Source: Cycas panzhihuaensis
Lineage: Eukaryota > Cycadophyta
Assembly (NCBI GenBank): GCA_023213395.1
Contig: CM041465.1
Coordinates: forward strand, 72,237,741 to 72,301,740
Length of the DNA stretch: 64,000 nt
Direction: 5' to 3'
The translations under genes were made by a program, and so were the position numbers. Shown here in pieces: positions 33,574-45,255 of the stretch. The first letter of the stretch is position 1. Each line of letters opens with the position of its first letter. The notes beneath the pieces were generated by a model, which had not been told where the DNA came from, did not search any database, and saw only the letters and a program-made list of their open reading frames with translations.

Positions 33574-33850
33574 TATGTTATCTCCTTTTTTAACTATAAT
33601 TTTAAAATTGAATTCTTGAAATAACATCATCCATCTGTTGATTCTTCCCTGCAAAATAGGTTTATTAACCAGGTACTACAAAGCTTGGTAGTCTACAAAA
33701 AAATAAATGGATTAGCTAATAAATAATGTCTAAATTTTTGGAGAGCATAAACCATGCCCAAGCCTTCTTGTTTTGTGATCGAATAGTTCTACTCCACTTC
33801 TATTAATTTTCGACTTGCAAAATATATCGATAAGTTTGTTTTGCAAAATT
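33574..33850 (-). pseudogene. Gypsy E RNase H tail
   Basis: Minus strand: CKTNLSIYFASRKLIEVE, then YSITKQEGLGMVYALQKF-like sequence, and the end QMDDVISRIQF/EFNFKIIVKKGDN, matching the B RNase H end at 8562-8753. It continues across insertion F into IPDLLSREAEGE. Everything from RT to the RNase H centre is missing compared with B. Confidence 0.65.
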
Positions 33851-34290
33851 TTTACTGCCATTTATTTTTCATTATATTAATACATTGTTCAAGGTGTTTT
33901 TTCGCTTGTTTTGGATGGCCATCATATTTAGGAAGTTCATTAAATTTCTTAACATAGGCTAAATCTCCCTGCATGGTTTTTTTAGTTTGTGGTAGCTCTG
34001 GTCGCATTGATTCCTCTTCTCTATTCTCCTCATCTAAAGAATCTGTGCATATCTCTAGATGGTAACATGAGGCCAGTTTTGCTTCTTCCCATGCATTGTG
34101 AAGCCAATTCAACATGTAAGATGATGAAGGACTACTTGGCAAGGCCGATTGCATTTCAAATGCTGCTTCTGAGCAAGGATTGATTATTGATTCCACTGTG
34201 GTTGTGGTGGATGATGCTTTTTCTTCATATTCAATTTTCTTTATTTGCGGTCCATCTGGGCATAGGGAGAAAGTAGCTATCTTCTTCCCT
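33851..34290 (-). pseudogene. Gypsy E linker between protease and RNase H
   Basis: A 114-codon open stretch (33852-34196) with SSSYMLNWLHNAWEEAKLAS and LDEENREEESMRPE, homologous to the B linker around 6390-6530. It ends at NIMKNKWQ, where the RT deletion begins. No catalytic motif. Confidence 0.6.
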
Positions 34291-34320
34291 ACTAGTAATG
34301 TAAACCTATGTTTTTCCTAA

Positions 34321-34700
34321 TCCTAGATGGCTTTTGTAGCCAATAGCCAAGGTCTTCCCAACAAAGCTGGGTAAGTGCTTTTTTGGCCTTGCATCCTAAC
34401 CACTGCAAAATCTAACAATACAATAACATCTGCAACAGTTACTAGAACATTTAATAATGTACCCATAGGCCTTACCTGTAATTGGTTGGCCAACCTAATT
34501 GAATAGTCAAGGGTAACCACATCGGGCCTTCACAAGGCTATCCACGAGGATTCTAGTAACATATTCACCCATGAGCCCCCATCAACAATCGTCTTACATA
34601 AGGTTGTTCCAAAAACTAACATTGGGTCTCTTGGATCCACTCTGATATCATTAATGACTCTTAGTACTAGTTTCTCAATTTGCTTCAATACTAACTGTTG
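34321..34700 (-). pseudogene. Gypsy E protease
   Basis: Minus strand: TTLCKTIVDGGSWVNMLLES at about 34545-34605 with D-G-G-S, then TLDYSIRLANQLQVRPMGTL and STYPALLGRPWLLATKA (34323-34520). It is the same order as in B. One stop separates the two pieces at 34521-34530. Confidence 0.7.
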
Positions 34701-34859
34701 GAAGTAGTTCACTTCCCACCATTTAAAAACAACAGATATAGGAATTGAAACTCCTAATTCAGTAAGCAAATCTTTGAATATTTGTAATCGTTGCCAGGGG
34801 TTTGTACTTTCTTGTGTCGATTGTGTTTGAACCGCTCTTCTTTTGTAATGCAAGCCTTT

Positions 34860-36310
34860 AAATCTTTGTTCCTGCTAAAATTCTTCTTGATGTGCTTCCC
34901 CCATGGCTTCTTGGAGAACTTTTACTGCTTCTTAAAGTCGTTGTTTTTCCACTGTTAGATCTAGAAAATTATCTTGAAGAGGAGGCCAGTTATCTTACCA
35001 CTACGCGTTTGCAGGTATGCAAGCATTTCTTTGTCCAAGACCATGTCTACTAAATTTGCATTTTATACCTTAGTATTCTTTAGGCAATTTATCCATTCAT
35101 GATCTACAAGTCCACCCTCCTCACAAATAAATTCTCCTCCTTTTTTCTCCAGTGGACATTCAGATCTATAGTGTCCCCATCTTTGACATAAAAAACAACA
35201 AATTGGCTTTGTCTTTCCTTTGTATTGCTTCATCACCACTCATTTTGTTTTTTGAGAATACACATTGTGGACTTCTCCTTCGTTGTTTTTTGGCCTAAAA
35301 AAGCATTCCCAAGTATTGTGATTATTTCATCAACAATTATCATACCATGTTGAAGATCCACCATGTTCGTACTTCAAATGTTCTTGCTAATTGCAAGGTG
35401 GGGGACACCAAATATTCTCTCTTGATTTTTCCATTCATAGATGAGATAGCTATGCATGTAGCTTTCTAACTCCTAATTTTGTTGCACATTTAATAGAACA
35501 TAAATAAGTGGTTGTTGCTTTAATGCTTCTACCTCCTTCTTCAAGGCTTCAATTTTTGGGTACATACCCATTTGCGTTGTTTACAAGAATTGTGTTCCAA
35601 TGCCCGTTATTGGAAAATATGTTGAGGATTGCATTGCCATTTCAAAGGAAGCTGATTTCATTTGATTTTCAAATTTTAGGGCTAACTCCCTCACCTATTT
35701 GTAACTATTCATTGGATGCAACATTACTTTATCCTTGAGTTGTGATATCAATCCTTGCACAAAATATTTCATGGCAAGCATGGGATTTATTGTCATAGTC
35801 GATTGCATTTTGTTCATAATAATTCTTATTCTTCCATCAAAATCATTAATAGATTCCCCCAAGATATTGTCGAATCTCCTCTAAAGCCTGTAAGACGGTT
35901 ATTGGATCCCTAAGCTTGTGGAATCTGTCTAGAAATTGAGCTTGCAATTGGTCCCAATTCAATTGTTGAGTTGCTACGTATTGAAACCATGCAATTGTTG
36001 ATCCTTTCAGTGTTGAAAAAAAATGAGCTTTTATTTTGCTTTGATCCACAATTTTTTTAATTTGAATCATATTTTTGAATAAAGCCAGATGATCACCTGC
36101 ATCCGTGGATCCATCAAATTGTGGGGTTCAAAACATAGTCACTTTGCACAATGATATAAGGGGTTGTACCTCCTTGATTTGTTCCACTTGATACTCCACT
36201 TTGTACCCCTATAGGTGGTGTATTACTACCTATCCCTCCTCCCAAACTACTACGCGGGCTCACCATTGGTAACTTCAAGAGGGGATTTATTATGAGTTGG
36301 AGTTTGAATT
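34860..36310 (-). pseudogene. Gypsy E gag with zinc knuckles
   Basis: Minus-strand gag, the sister of B gag. The N-terminus has a Gly/Pro-rich stretch near 36120-36270 (SLGGGIGSNTPPIGVQSG) and TPYIIVQSDYVL. The capsid region is partly open at 35846-36070 (KAHFFSTLKGSTIAWFQYVA, NWDQLQAQFLDRFHKL). A Cys/His-rich part near 35100-35420 contains a perfect knuckle CFLCQRWGHYRSEC and a second NNHNTWECFF. A region between is heavily shifted. It precedes the protease at 34700. Confidence 0.7.
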
Positions 36311-36757
36311 TCCAACAAGTGATGATTCTAGGCTTACTTTGCTATACTATATACTCCTAGTTCAATGTAGTTCTCTTCATGCACTAGGATTTCTTATGAA
36401 TTATATATTCTGGCCAAGTCTTGTTGCCAGTTCTCAGATTGAGGAATATTTACATTCGGTGTTTCTTCCTCCCACTAAATCTCTTTTACAATAGAATCTT
36501 CTTTCAACTGTTGTTGCCAACTTCTATTTTCAATGAGTTCTAGTTATGCCAATTCCTCATTTATGGGTTCCTCTTCCGCTGCACACCTCTGGACATCTTC
36601 ATGTTCTACGTACACTTCAACTGTCTCCTTATTAGATTCTGTGCCTCACTTTTGTTCTTTCACTTTGCCTTCATTTCTCAACTTTCTCTTCTCTGTCGAG
36701 TGTGTAGATGGTCACCTCTTCACCTACTTTCTTAGCGTAAATGCAAATTTGGGCCTT
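36311..36757 (-). other. Gypsy E leader (left of insertion N)
   Basis: Between gag and insertion N no clear ORF exists; one frame reads MKAQICIYAKKVGEEVTIYT near 36690-36760. It continues after N and D at 40961-40966 and 55273-55393. Confidence 0.45.
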
Positions 36758-36762
36758 CATAT

Positions 36763-37166
36763 TATTGAAATATACAATGGAAATCATTCAAGATCATTCA
36801 ATATTCAAAAACAATAGAACAAATATCAATGAACATAATATGATAGCATTAACTCATAATGAAAGAGATTACATCACAATGTCTCCACAACCATAATAAT
36901 ATCATAATGGATTCCATCTTGACTCAATGTAATCTGCTCTACTTCAACCACTTATTTATACATCATAAGGGAGAGAGAGTAGTAAGATTTGTGTTACATG
37001 TGAGACAAATGACCTCCAATACAACCAATGACATATCACATACTAGATGACCAATAACCTAATGACCACTTACTTGCACAAGTGTGCATTACACAACATT
37101 GACTCCTAGATATTACATTCAGCTAAATACTTTAAACATTTACACATTAAACATTATCTTCTAACA
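36763..37166 (-). repeat. 3' LTR of N (404 bp)
   Basis: On plus it starts TATTGAAATA (TG changed to TA) and ends TCTTCTAACA, followed by the polypurine complement CCTCCTCTTA (37167-37176). Confidence 0.9.
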
Positions 37167-37176
37167 CCTCCTCTTA
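37167..37176 (-). other. Polypurine tract of N
   Basis: The minus strand reads TAAGAGGAGG directly before the 3' LTR. Confidence 0.7.
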
Positions 37177-37559
37177 ATGTTTAATGTTAAAACAACAAAA
37201 ACTGAATTCTAAAGACACCATGAGACTAAGTACTATGGACTGATATATGATTCCACATTAGGCATTGATTTGAATTTACAAAGCTTTGATCTTGGAATGA
37301 TCTTGAAGATAATATCTTCACTTTGATCTTCATCTTGATTCCTGCAGCACTGTCCTTGAGGTTGTCTTCTAGACTAATCATCCTTGAACTTGACTTTCTT
37401 CATCTTCATGTGCAAGAATGAATCCTTCATCATGCAGAGGGTATAGTAGACCATGGTTGAACCAACTTGAGCTTGGTGTAGACCTGTTAGATGATCCTAT
37501 AAGTACTCATCAAAAACATCTTGGAATTTGAAGTGTATATTAAGTATGTCTTATGTCAC

Positions 37560-38456
37560 CGGTTCAGTCATCACCTGCTTATCTTCATTTTCTTCAACAT
37601 ATGAGTGATCAACATCTATTGAACTAATGTGACAATTTGAAGATAAGTCAACAAAAGAAGAATCAACATCATTTGAGATATCAGCATCAACATCCTATAT
37701 GTGTTCCTCCCTTTGATTAGTATGTCCACAAATAATTCCTTCAATCTCTGGAGCAAAGTCTTCATCATCTTGAGAATAATTTAGATTAGAACTAATAATC
37801 GAATCAGAAATTGACTCAACGACATCTTCAAAAGAACAAACACATTTGACTTCATCATCCCCTGAAGCAATAGATTCATCTAGAGGATTTTCTATTGCTT
37901 GATTATCGTTAATAGTGGCCAAATCATCAATTTCATCATTCTCAACAACAAATTCAAGAGTAGTTCCATCACCTTCATCAGTTTCTTCACATACCTTTTC
38001 ATTTGCATCACTAGTATTGTCTTCATCATCTTCCTTATTTGTATTGTAGTCATCAACAGCTCTGTTTGCCTTTTCAAGTTTCTCATACATCTTTTGAGGG
38101 CTCTTTTCATACACATCCTTTAGAATATTCTAGGCCTTGTTAGCAGTATCAACATTTTGAATTGCACGAGTGAGAAACTGATAAGAAGACGGAAGATTTT
38201 CTTTGTCAAAAGTTGCTAGTATAACATCAATTGTTAATTGGTTCTTTTTCTTAAAACTTTTCTCCCCTTCTTCATTAATTGCTGTAGTACCATCTCAGAC
38301 AACTTTCCATAACCTTTTAGCCATAAAAATGCACTCCATTTTAATTTTCCAAATTTGAAAATTAGTTCTGATATACTTGGACAAGGCTATGTTACTATTT
38401 GTTATCAAAAATTCATTCTTTTCTGGCACAACAACAATAATATCTTCTAGCTCCAT
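37560..38456 (-). pseudogene. N element gag-like protein with acidic tail
   Basis: Starting at the ATG at 38456, the minus strand reads MELEDIIVVVPEKNEFLITN, then FQIWKIKMECIFMAKRLWKV, which has the layout of the copia gag opening (W-x-x-K-M...L...LW). A TAG and a second stop follow. From about 38114 the frame is open for 139 codons and becomes very acidic (NKEDDEDNTSDANEKVCEE, SQDDEDFAPEIEGI). Beyond a third stop the acidic frame goes on (SNDVDSSFVDLSSN) to about 37560. About 300 codons in all. No zinc knuckle or enzyme motif. Either a replaced gag C-terminus or captured host sequence; the function is unknown. Confidence 0.55.
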
Positions 38457-40540
38457 GATGTAAGATTGAATTGATTACAAGTACATTACTCAAGATTCAT
38501 GCATCAACTTCAAATATAAACAACTCTATCAAAACAGTAGTAAATACCATCAAATCATATGTCAAAACAACTATCTCTAAAATACAGTTCCAATGCTTCA
38601 GACAGTTTGCAAAACAGATACCTAAATGCAGAGATATAAAGTAGAACGTACAAAAACCCCCTTTTAAAACTAAATTATTGACATTAATAATTAAGTCCTT
38701 TAAAGAATTGGTAGCAAGTCACGTTAGTACTCCATATGGCCTAGGGCTTAACTGCTAGAGGACTAGCAGATTCCAAAACTTATCTCAATTTAGTTTTTTC
38801 TAATTTTAACCACGCAAAATTAATTAAATCTGCCTCATAAATTTTCACATCCACGGATTTTAAAATAGTTTCCAATTCTATTAAATTTATATCGAATCAT
38901 TGAAAAAATTAATACCTTAAAGAAATATATCTCTGCTCAATGAAAAAACATATTAACAGAGTTAGCGGTTCCTTCTTCACTGAATTTTTATGGCATGGGC
39001 GGCCATGTTCTTTATCGAGCGATCCTCTATTCTTTCACTGTAATTATTCGCCCTTCTTTTGACTACGAAGGGATTCTTTATAGACAATGACTGGAGATCT
39101 GTGTGACTCTTCACACATCTTTCTCCTTCAATTTGGATCTCTCAAACACTCAAATTGCTTTACACCCAAGGTTTTTCAACAACCCTCGCGTCTTTGATCT
39201 TCACAAAGAGGGTTATAATGATGAAAATTCTCTGAGATTACTAGTGTTGCTTCATATGACTCCGATTGTGGCATGAGGGGCTCAGGTATGCTTCTTACCA
39301 AGGGCGATCTCCGAAATATGATCTTCTTTTCAGTATTTCAACTAGCAATGGTGGTCTCTGTCATGGCACAGTGTTGTGTGTATGAAGGAGTGTAATCTTT
39401 CTGTTGGTGTTAGGGTTTCGTTGCCGAAACGTCTAATTTTATCCATTCACATTTGTATATTCAAAGGTCAAGATCAGGGATTTCTTCTCAATTATGGCTG
39501 GTGGCTCCAAATGTCTTCACTTGTAACAGTCTCCTCTTCAATCGTAGCTAGGGTTCATATGTTTACACATGTTCACACATCTTTTCTCTGCAAGAGGTTT
39601 GTTAAAACCCTTCCCATGGATATTTTCTTCCCTCATGACCTGGTACAGGTCTAGTTGCTATGCACTCTTCTCAGGTCCACGTAGGTTTTTCTTTATTCAC
39701 AGATTATGGTTGTCCTTTCACAGGCTGCTAACAGATTTTAACAGGCCAACTTCCTTTACCATCTTCCAGATGTCATCAGTTGGGAGATATAACAGTTGTG
39801 CACCGATTGAACTCCACAGGATCTTCCACTACAAACGGCTGACTTCACGACTATTGGGTGGCCACCTTATCTCTGTAAACTCTACAGATAGTTGATAACT
39901 TTCCTATTTCAACGGCTAGCTTGTTTTTGTTTTAGGCAACTTGCTCAACATTTCCATCTGTGTAGCTCCCTCTCAGTTACGCCCCCTTCTCCACAAAGAT
40001 TCAGTTCTTTCTTGCATGGGTTTAACTCTTTTTTAGAATTTCTCAACAAGTGAGCGACTCTGTTATAGACATGTTTTGTTTCTTTATGGGTAGGTAGTAT
40101 CATGTGGTAGCTAGGGTTTTATTTATGATAGAATTTTCCAAAGAAACAATTTGCATGAACTCAATATTTTCCAACACAAACCTTCACTTTCACCATACAA
40201 ATAGAATTCAATGACCAACAACTTCAGGTTCATTCATATGTCATCACCTTCCAATTTCATAAATTCACACCAATCAAATTCTTTATAGGGTGAACCCACA
40301 CACAATGCTTTCATCACATAACAAAGCAAAGGAACAATATTACCAGGTGATAAATCTTCAATCACGGTCACTGACTTGGCACAATTTGTAACAATGATGA
40401 CCTTAGGGCTTCACTTTACAAAATTTTGACTCTCAATCTATCAAACGGCTCTATCGAGCCACCTCCAAACACAAGATGTTGAACTTGCACAACAATGAGC
40501 TTGACAAGCAACCCACTCTCAAACAGGCAACAAGAACCTA
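38457..40540 (-). other. N element leader, 2 kb without genes
   Basis: A long 5' region between primer site and ORF. It has no ORF with a known motif. It may carry packaging signals, as in other non-autonomous elements (inference). Confidence 0.5.
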
Positions 40541-40551
40541 CTCTAATACCA
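40541..40551 (-). other. Primer binding site of N
   Basis: The minus strand reads TGGTATTAGAG, an initiator-Met-like site directly at the LTR end. Confidence 0.7.
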
Positions 40552-40955
40552 TGTTGAAATATGCAATGGAAATCATTCAAGATCATTCAATATTCAAGAA
40601 TAATAGAACAAATATCAATGAAGATAATATGATAGCATTAACTCATAATGAAAGAGATTACATCACAATGTCTCCACAACCACAATAATATCATAATGGA
40701 CTCCATCTTGACTCAATGTAATCTACTCTACCTCAACCACTTATTTATACATCATAAGGGAGAGAAAGTAGTAAGACTTGTGTTACAAGTGGGACAAATG
40801 ACCTCTAATACAACCAATGACATATCACCTACTAGATGACCAATAACCTAATGACCACTTACTTGCATAAGTGTGCATTACATAATATTGACTCCTAGAA
40901 TTGACATTCACCTAAATACTTTAGACACTTACACATTAAACATTATCTTCTAACA
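40552..40955 (-). repeat. 5' LTR of N (404 bp)
   Basis: On plus it runs TGTTGAAATATGC to TCTTCTAACA with intact TG...CA ends, next to the primer site. Confidence 0.9.
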
Positions 40956-40971
40956 CGTATTCCCATCTAGA

Positions 40972-41273
40972 TGAAAAGGGTTAATGTCACAAGGTCATTA
41001 CATTAGTTGATTATTTCTAAAAAGGGTCTTAAGTAAACTTTAAATTAGATCACTTAAGTGAAATGCACTTTCATGTGCATTATGTGTAATTTCATTTCAC
41101 CTAACTCTAATTCTCTCTCTCTCAATATAAAAGTAAAAGCTCAATGGAGGTGATTCATTCTTACCTCCCCATTTTGTGAGAGCTACTTTCTTTCTCTCAA
41201 GTCTCTCTTGCTCCCATGTTTGCCTTTGTGAGAGCTACTTTCTTTCTCTCAAGTCTCTCTTGCCATGTTTTCA
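40972..41273 (+). repeat. 5' LTR of copia D (302 bp)
   Basis: It starts TGAAAAGGGTTAATG and ends CCATGTTTTCA. A 52-bp tandem duplication begins at 41175 and 41227 (TGTGAGAGCTAC...) and replaces the U5 sequence seen in the 3' LTR. Confidence 0.9.
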
Positions 41274-41275
41274 TG

Positions 41276-41287
41276 CGGTATCAGAGC
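41276..41287 (+). other. Primer binding site of D
   Basis: CGGTATCAGAGC, one base off the initiator-Met site, two bases after the LTR. Confidence 0.75.
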
Positions 41288-41703
41288 TTGCTTGCTTCAT
41301 ATTCCTCACTTACACTTGCAATGGAGCCATCACTTCCTTCTCCCCCACAATCCATGTGGTGAAGGAGATTGTGAAAGTGAATTTAAAAATATTTTCAAGT
41401 TATTATGATAGCATATTTTGTTTCGTTTGCTTTTCCTTTCTCTTTTGCAGGTTTGGAAGCATAATACAAGGAGTTGTAAGGCCCAAGGATTCCAATCCTT
41501 TGGTGGCGATTCATGTAATCTCATTCTTCTTTTTCTTTTCCCTTTTCTGTCCATTTAACAAGGGGAAATGCTACCGAAATTTTTCCAGCATTTAGAAGAA
41601 TGATTATAAGGGGAGGTTTTACTCATTTTTTTTAAAGAATTTCGAGCCATTTAAAATATCCATCATTGTATGCTCTCACCTTGCCCATATTGGGATCCTC
41701 GTG

Positions 41704-42046
41704 TGTTCGAGAACATGAAATCATACACAAATGTTCTCAACTGCAGGATCTTTAACCATACACAGCAAGCAACAAATTGAAAATACAAAAAACAGATGCA
41801 CAGAACACAGGATATATGTGGGAAACCCTTTCGAAAAAGGATCCTCAAGGGATCATTGATTATTACACAATGAACTTGGATGATTGAATACACAAGACCT
41901 CAAGGCATATATACTCTCCAAGAGGTGTCACCCGTTTAGGGTTGTGACCCTCCGAATAAATCGCACCTTTTCGCTCACACCTTTTCACATAATTAAACCA
42001 CATTAACATTAATTAAGTGGCTTAATAATTAACTGCCATGCTAACA
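41704..42046 (-). repeat. 3' LTR of copia G (343 bp)
   Basis: On plus it runs TGTTCGAGAACATG to CCATGCTAACA, followed by TCCCCCCTTA, the polypurine complement (42047-42056). Confidence 0.9.
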
Positions 42047-42056
42047 TCCCCCCTTA

Positions 42057-42435
42057 ATGTGAATGTGGGGAATCTGCAACGTGTAGCAGTTGAGTTATCA
42101 CGAAGGCTGGGACTATCCTGCAGCTTCTTTATCCTTGTCGATACATCCCCCCTCAAGGATAACATCGGTGAGTCCTAATCCGGTACGCATCTTCGTGAAT
42201 TGGTCTTGATGAGAGGCTTGGTAAACACGCCCGCAAGTTGTAATTCACTCGGACAATAGTCGACTGCGGTTTCCACGACTTGATCGACTCACGAATGTAA
42301 TGGTCTTTGAATCTTGATATGCTTTGTACGCGCATGAAACTCTGGATTCTTCGACAAACGAATGGTACTCTGATTATCAACAAAGAGAATCAGATGTCCA
42401 TTGGAAACGCCAAGAAATTCCAAGAGACCTTGCAA
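42057..42435 (-). pseudogene. Copia G RNase H C-terminus
   Basis: Minus strand: DNQSTIRLSKNPEFHARTKH-like sequence at about 42310-42390 and FTKPL and LSLRGDVSTRIKKL near the polypurine tract, shifted in frame from the main ORF. Confidence 0.75.
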
Positions 42436-44271
42436 TCATACTGCTTCTTTCACACCAAAGACCGAGTCCTTGATATTACATTTTTCAGAAGATAGTGCCA
42501 CTGTCTGCTGCTTCTTCGACTGCCACGAAATAAATCCATTGCCAATACTAAACAGGCATCCAGCAGTGGACTTCCGATCGTTGGAATCTCCTCCCCAATC
42601 AGCATCCGTGTGGCCATGCAACCTGATCTTGTCACCTCTGCAGTATTCAAGACCAAAATTGATTGTCCTCTTTAGATATTTCAAAATCTGTTTTGCTGCC
42701 ACCAAATGAGACTCCTGTGGATTCTGCATGTAGCGAGAAACCAATCCAACAACGTATGCGATATCTGGCCTGGTATGAGTCAAATAAATGAGACTCCCTA
42801 CCAACTGACGATACGTTGTGCCATCTACAGAAGGTTTGGCCATATCCTTCTGCAATCTTGGGCCTTTGACACATGGTGTTGCAACAGGTTTGCAGTGCTG
42901 CATCCCAAATCTCTCCAGTAAGTTCTTCACATACTGCGACTGCAACAACACGATCCTATCTTCCATCTGCCTGATCTGGATGCCCAAGAAATAGTGAAGT
43001 TTCCCAAGGTCTGTCATGTCAAATGAAGCTCCCAAATTGGTTTTGACTTCGGCTATAGCCTTGCCACGATTATCGCTAATGTTTAGATCATCCACATAAA
43101 CCACGGAAGCAACTACGAAAGTCCCTCTTCTTTTCACATACAGGTTTGGGTCGAGTTCTGAAATTTCAAAACCTTCAGCTTTCAACTTGGCATCCATCTT
43201 CTCATACCAAGCACGGGGTGCTTGTTTTAGGCCATAAATTGATTTCTTCAAACGGCAAACAAGATGCTCCTGGCCATCCTTAATGAATCTCGGAGGCTGC
43301 GACATGTATATCTCCTCCTTTAGATCCCCATTAAGGAATGCAGACTTAACGTCCATCTGGTGTAACTCCCAATCCAACGCAGCTGCTAAGGAAATGAGTA
43401 AGCGGACCGTTGTCATTCTGGAGACTGGTGCAAATGTCTCCTCGTAGTCTATTCCTTCTTTCTGCTTGAATCCCTGCACAACAAGTCTGGCCTTATACTT
43501 GTCCACCTCTCCATCGGAGCGGAACTTTGTCTTATAGACCCACTTGCATCCAACAAGATTCTTCGACGAAGGTAGTGGAACTAAATCCCACGTATCGTTC
43601 TTCATCAAAGAACTATACTCTTCCTCCATTGTAGCTCTCCATCGTGGATCTCCTTTCGCTTCAACAAACGAATCAGGATCACTGGAGTCATTGGTGTCGA
43701 CCAGCAAAGTTCGACTAACATGCTGACTTCTGGTTCGTCGATCATCGGTAAGGGTTTGCATCGCCACACCAGAATCTTCAAGAGTTTTCCTTGCCCATAA
43801 AGGTAAAGAAGGACCCGTTGCTGGAGGTACTTCTTGTCGTGGCAACTCCTCACTATTACTCGTCCCACTTGAACCTGGTTCCTCAGGCGCTACAACGACT
43901 GGCTCATCGTCCTCTTCGCTTGAAGAATCTGGGAATGGGAAAAGGGGATGGTAAAAAGGTTCCTCTGATGCTCTTTCAGCATGGTACGTCGACGACTCGT
44001 CAAATTTAACATCCCGACTAGCCAAAATCTTCCCCCCTTGTGGATCCCATAGTCTGTAGGCTTTGTTCTCCGTGCAATACCCCATAAATATGCACTTCAG
44101 ACTCTTTCGATCCAACTTCTTTTGACTATCATCAGGGATGTGGGCGTACGCAATACACCCAAACGTTCTCAAATGGCTAATGGAAGGCTTCCAACCGGTC
44201 CATTTCTCTTCGGGGATCATCTTGCGAGCTCGAGTGGGTACCTGTTCGAATATAAGCAATGATCGCCACAC
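42436..44271 (-). pseudogene. Copia G integrase tail, RT and RNase H (611-codon ORF)
   Basis: The longest open frame in the window. It starts in the integrase C-terminus (HLRTFGCIAYAHIPDDSQKK, KCIFMGYCTENKAYRLWDP), crosses an acidic linker (SSSEEDDEPVVVAPEEPGSS), and enters RT: WRATMEEEYSSLMKNDTWDL, CKWVYKTKFRSDGEVDKYKA, LHQMDVKSAFLNGDLKEEIY, SIYGLKQAPRAWYEKM, SVVYVDDLNISDN (YVDD intact, about 43070-43110), DLGKLHYFLGIQI, SLIYLTHTRPDIAYVVGL, and RNase H DADWGGDSNDRKSTAG. It ends just after VALSSEKC, where H has LSSTEAEY, so a small change breaks the RNase H end. No stop in RT. Confidence 0.93.
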
Positions 44272-44279
44272 GCCTAAAA

Positions 44280-45255
44280 CTTTGGTGGGGTTTTCGATGC
44301 ACCATACACCTCGCCATCTCCATCATGGTACGGTTCTTTCTTTCAGCAACTTCGTTCTATTGTGGGGTATACAGGACCATAAACTCCCGCTTTATACCAT
44401 GGTTGCGGCAGAACTGATTAAACGCATGATTGTCGTATTCCTTACCATTATCACTTCGTAAAGTTTTTATTTTCTTTTCACTTTTGTTTTCAACCATCGC
44501 TTTCTAGTCACAGAAGCGATCAAATACATCTGACTTGTTTTTGAGAAAATAAACCCAGGCTTTCTTGGTATAATCATCCACAAACACGAGTGTATAACGA
44601 GCTCCTGATATCGAAGGGTTAGGAAGTGGTCCCATAATGTCTAAATGCATAAGCTCCAACTTCTCCTTGGCTCTCCAGGCGTTATCCCGAGCAAAAGGAT
44701 AGCGATGATGCTTGCCATACATGCATCCTTCGCATACACCATCCAAGCAAGTAACTGACGGCAGCCCATCCACCATCTTCAACCTCTTGATTGCAATATA
44801 CGTAATTAAGGTGCCCAAGGCGATTGTGCCACAGTTTACTCACGTCATCCGCACTGGCAATAAAAGCATAGGACTTCTTCTGAGATTGAAACTTCTCAAA
44901 CACCCAGAAGTTGTCCATGACTTTTCCGGTAGCTATGACAGGAAAATTGCTTTGGGTCCTTAATCGACACTTATCTTCATAGAGCTCCACTTTCATACCT
45001 TGTTTGCATCTCCCTAGCGCATGTAAGGTTCAACTGCATCTTGGGTACATAGTATACCTCGGAAAACTTGCCTCCTGCAATGGAAACATCACCGATACCA
45101 TCCACTGGCAATATGTGGGCATCTCCAAGAACAATCTCAGCACCACTCTGATTTGAGTTCAACTTGTCAAAGTTACATCTCTGGTAAGAGATGTGCTTCA
45201 AGGCCTCGTAATCCAGTACCCAATAGTCTCTCCGATTTGATTCGGCTGACAAGGT
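44280..45255 (-). pseudogene. Copia G protease and integrase core
   Basis: The protease region reads DYWVLDYEALKHISYQRC near 45170-45235; the usual D-S-G-A is D-Y-E-A, so the enzyme is probably dead. KLWHNRLGHLNYVYC is the pre-integrase motif, and VCEGCMYGKHHRYPF binds zinc (about 44700-44760). Core: LELMHLDIMGPLPNP (first Asp), SDNGKEYDN (second Asp) and PQxNEVAERKNRTMME (Glu; TAG replaces a Gln of PQQN near 44355). A further TAG follows DRFCD. Two shifts cut it into three stretches. Confidence 0.85.

Larger units (their letters stand above)
36763..40955 (-). mobile_element. Non-autonomous LTR element N, TSD CATAT/CGTAT
   Basis: Two LTRs of exactly 404 bp (36763-37166 and 40552-40955), a polypurine tract, a primer site and flanks CATAT (36758-36762) and CGTAT (40956-40960), which differ by one G/A at a CpG. 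The internal 3.4 kb holds only one gag-like ORF fused to an acidic tail and about 2 kb of non-coding leader. No protease, integrase, RT or RNase H is seen on either strand. It must have been mobilised by another element. By eye the LTRs differ at about 23 places. Confidence 0.85.
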
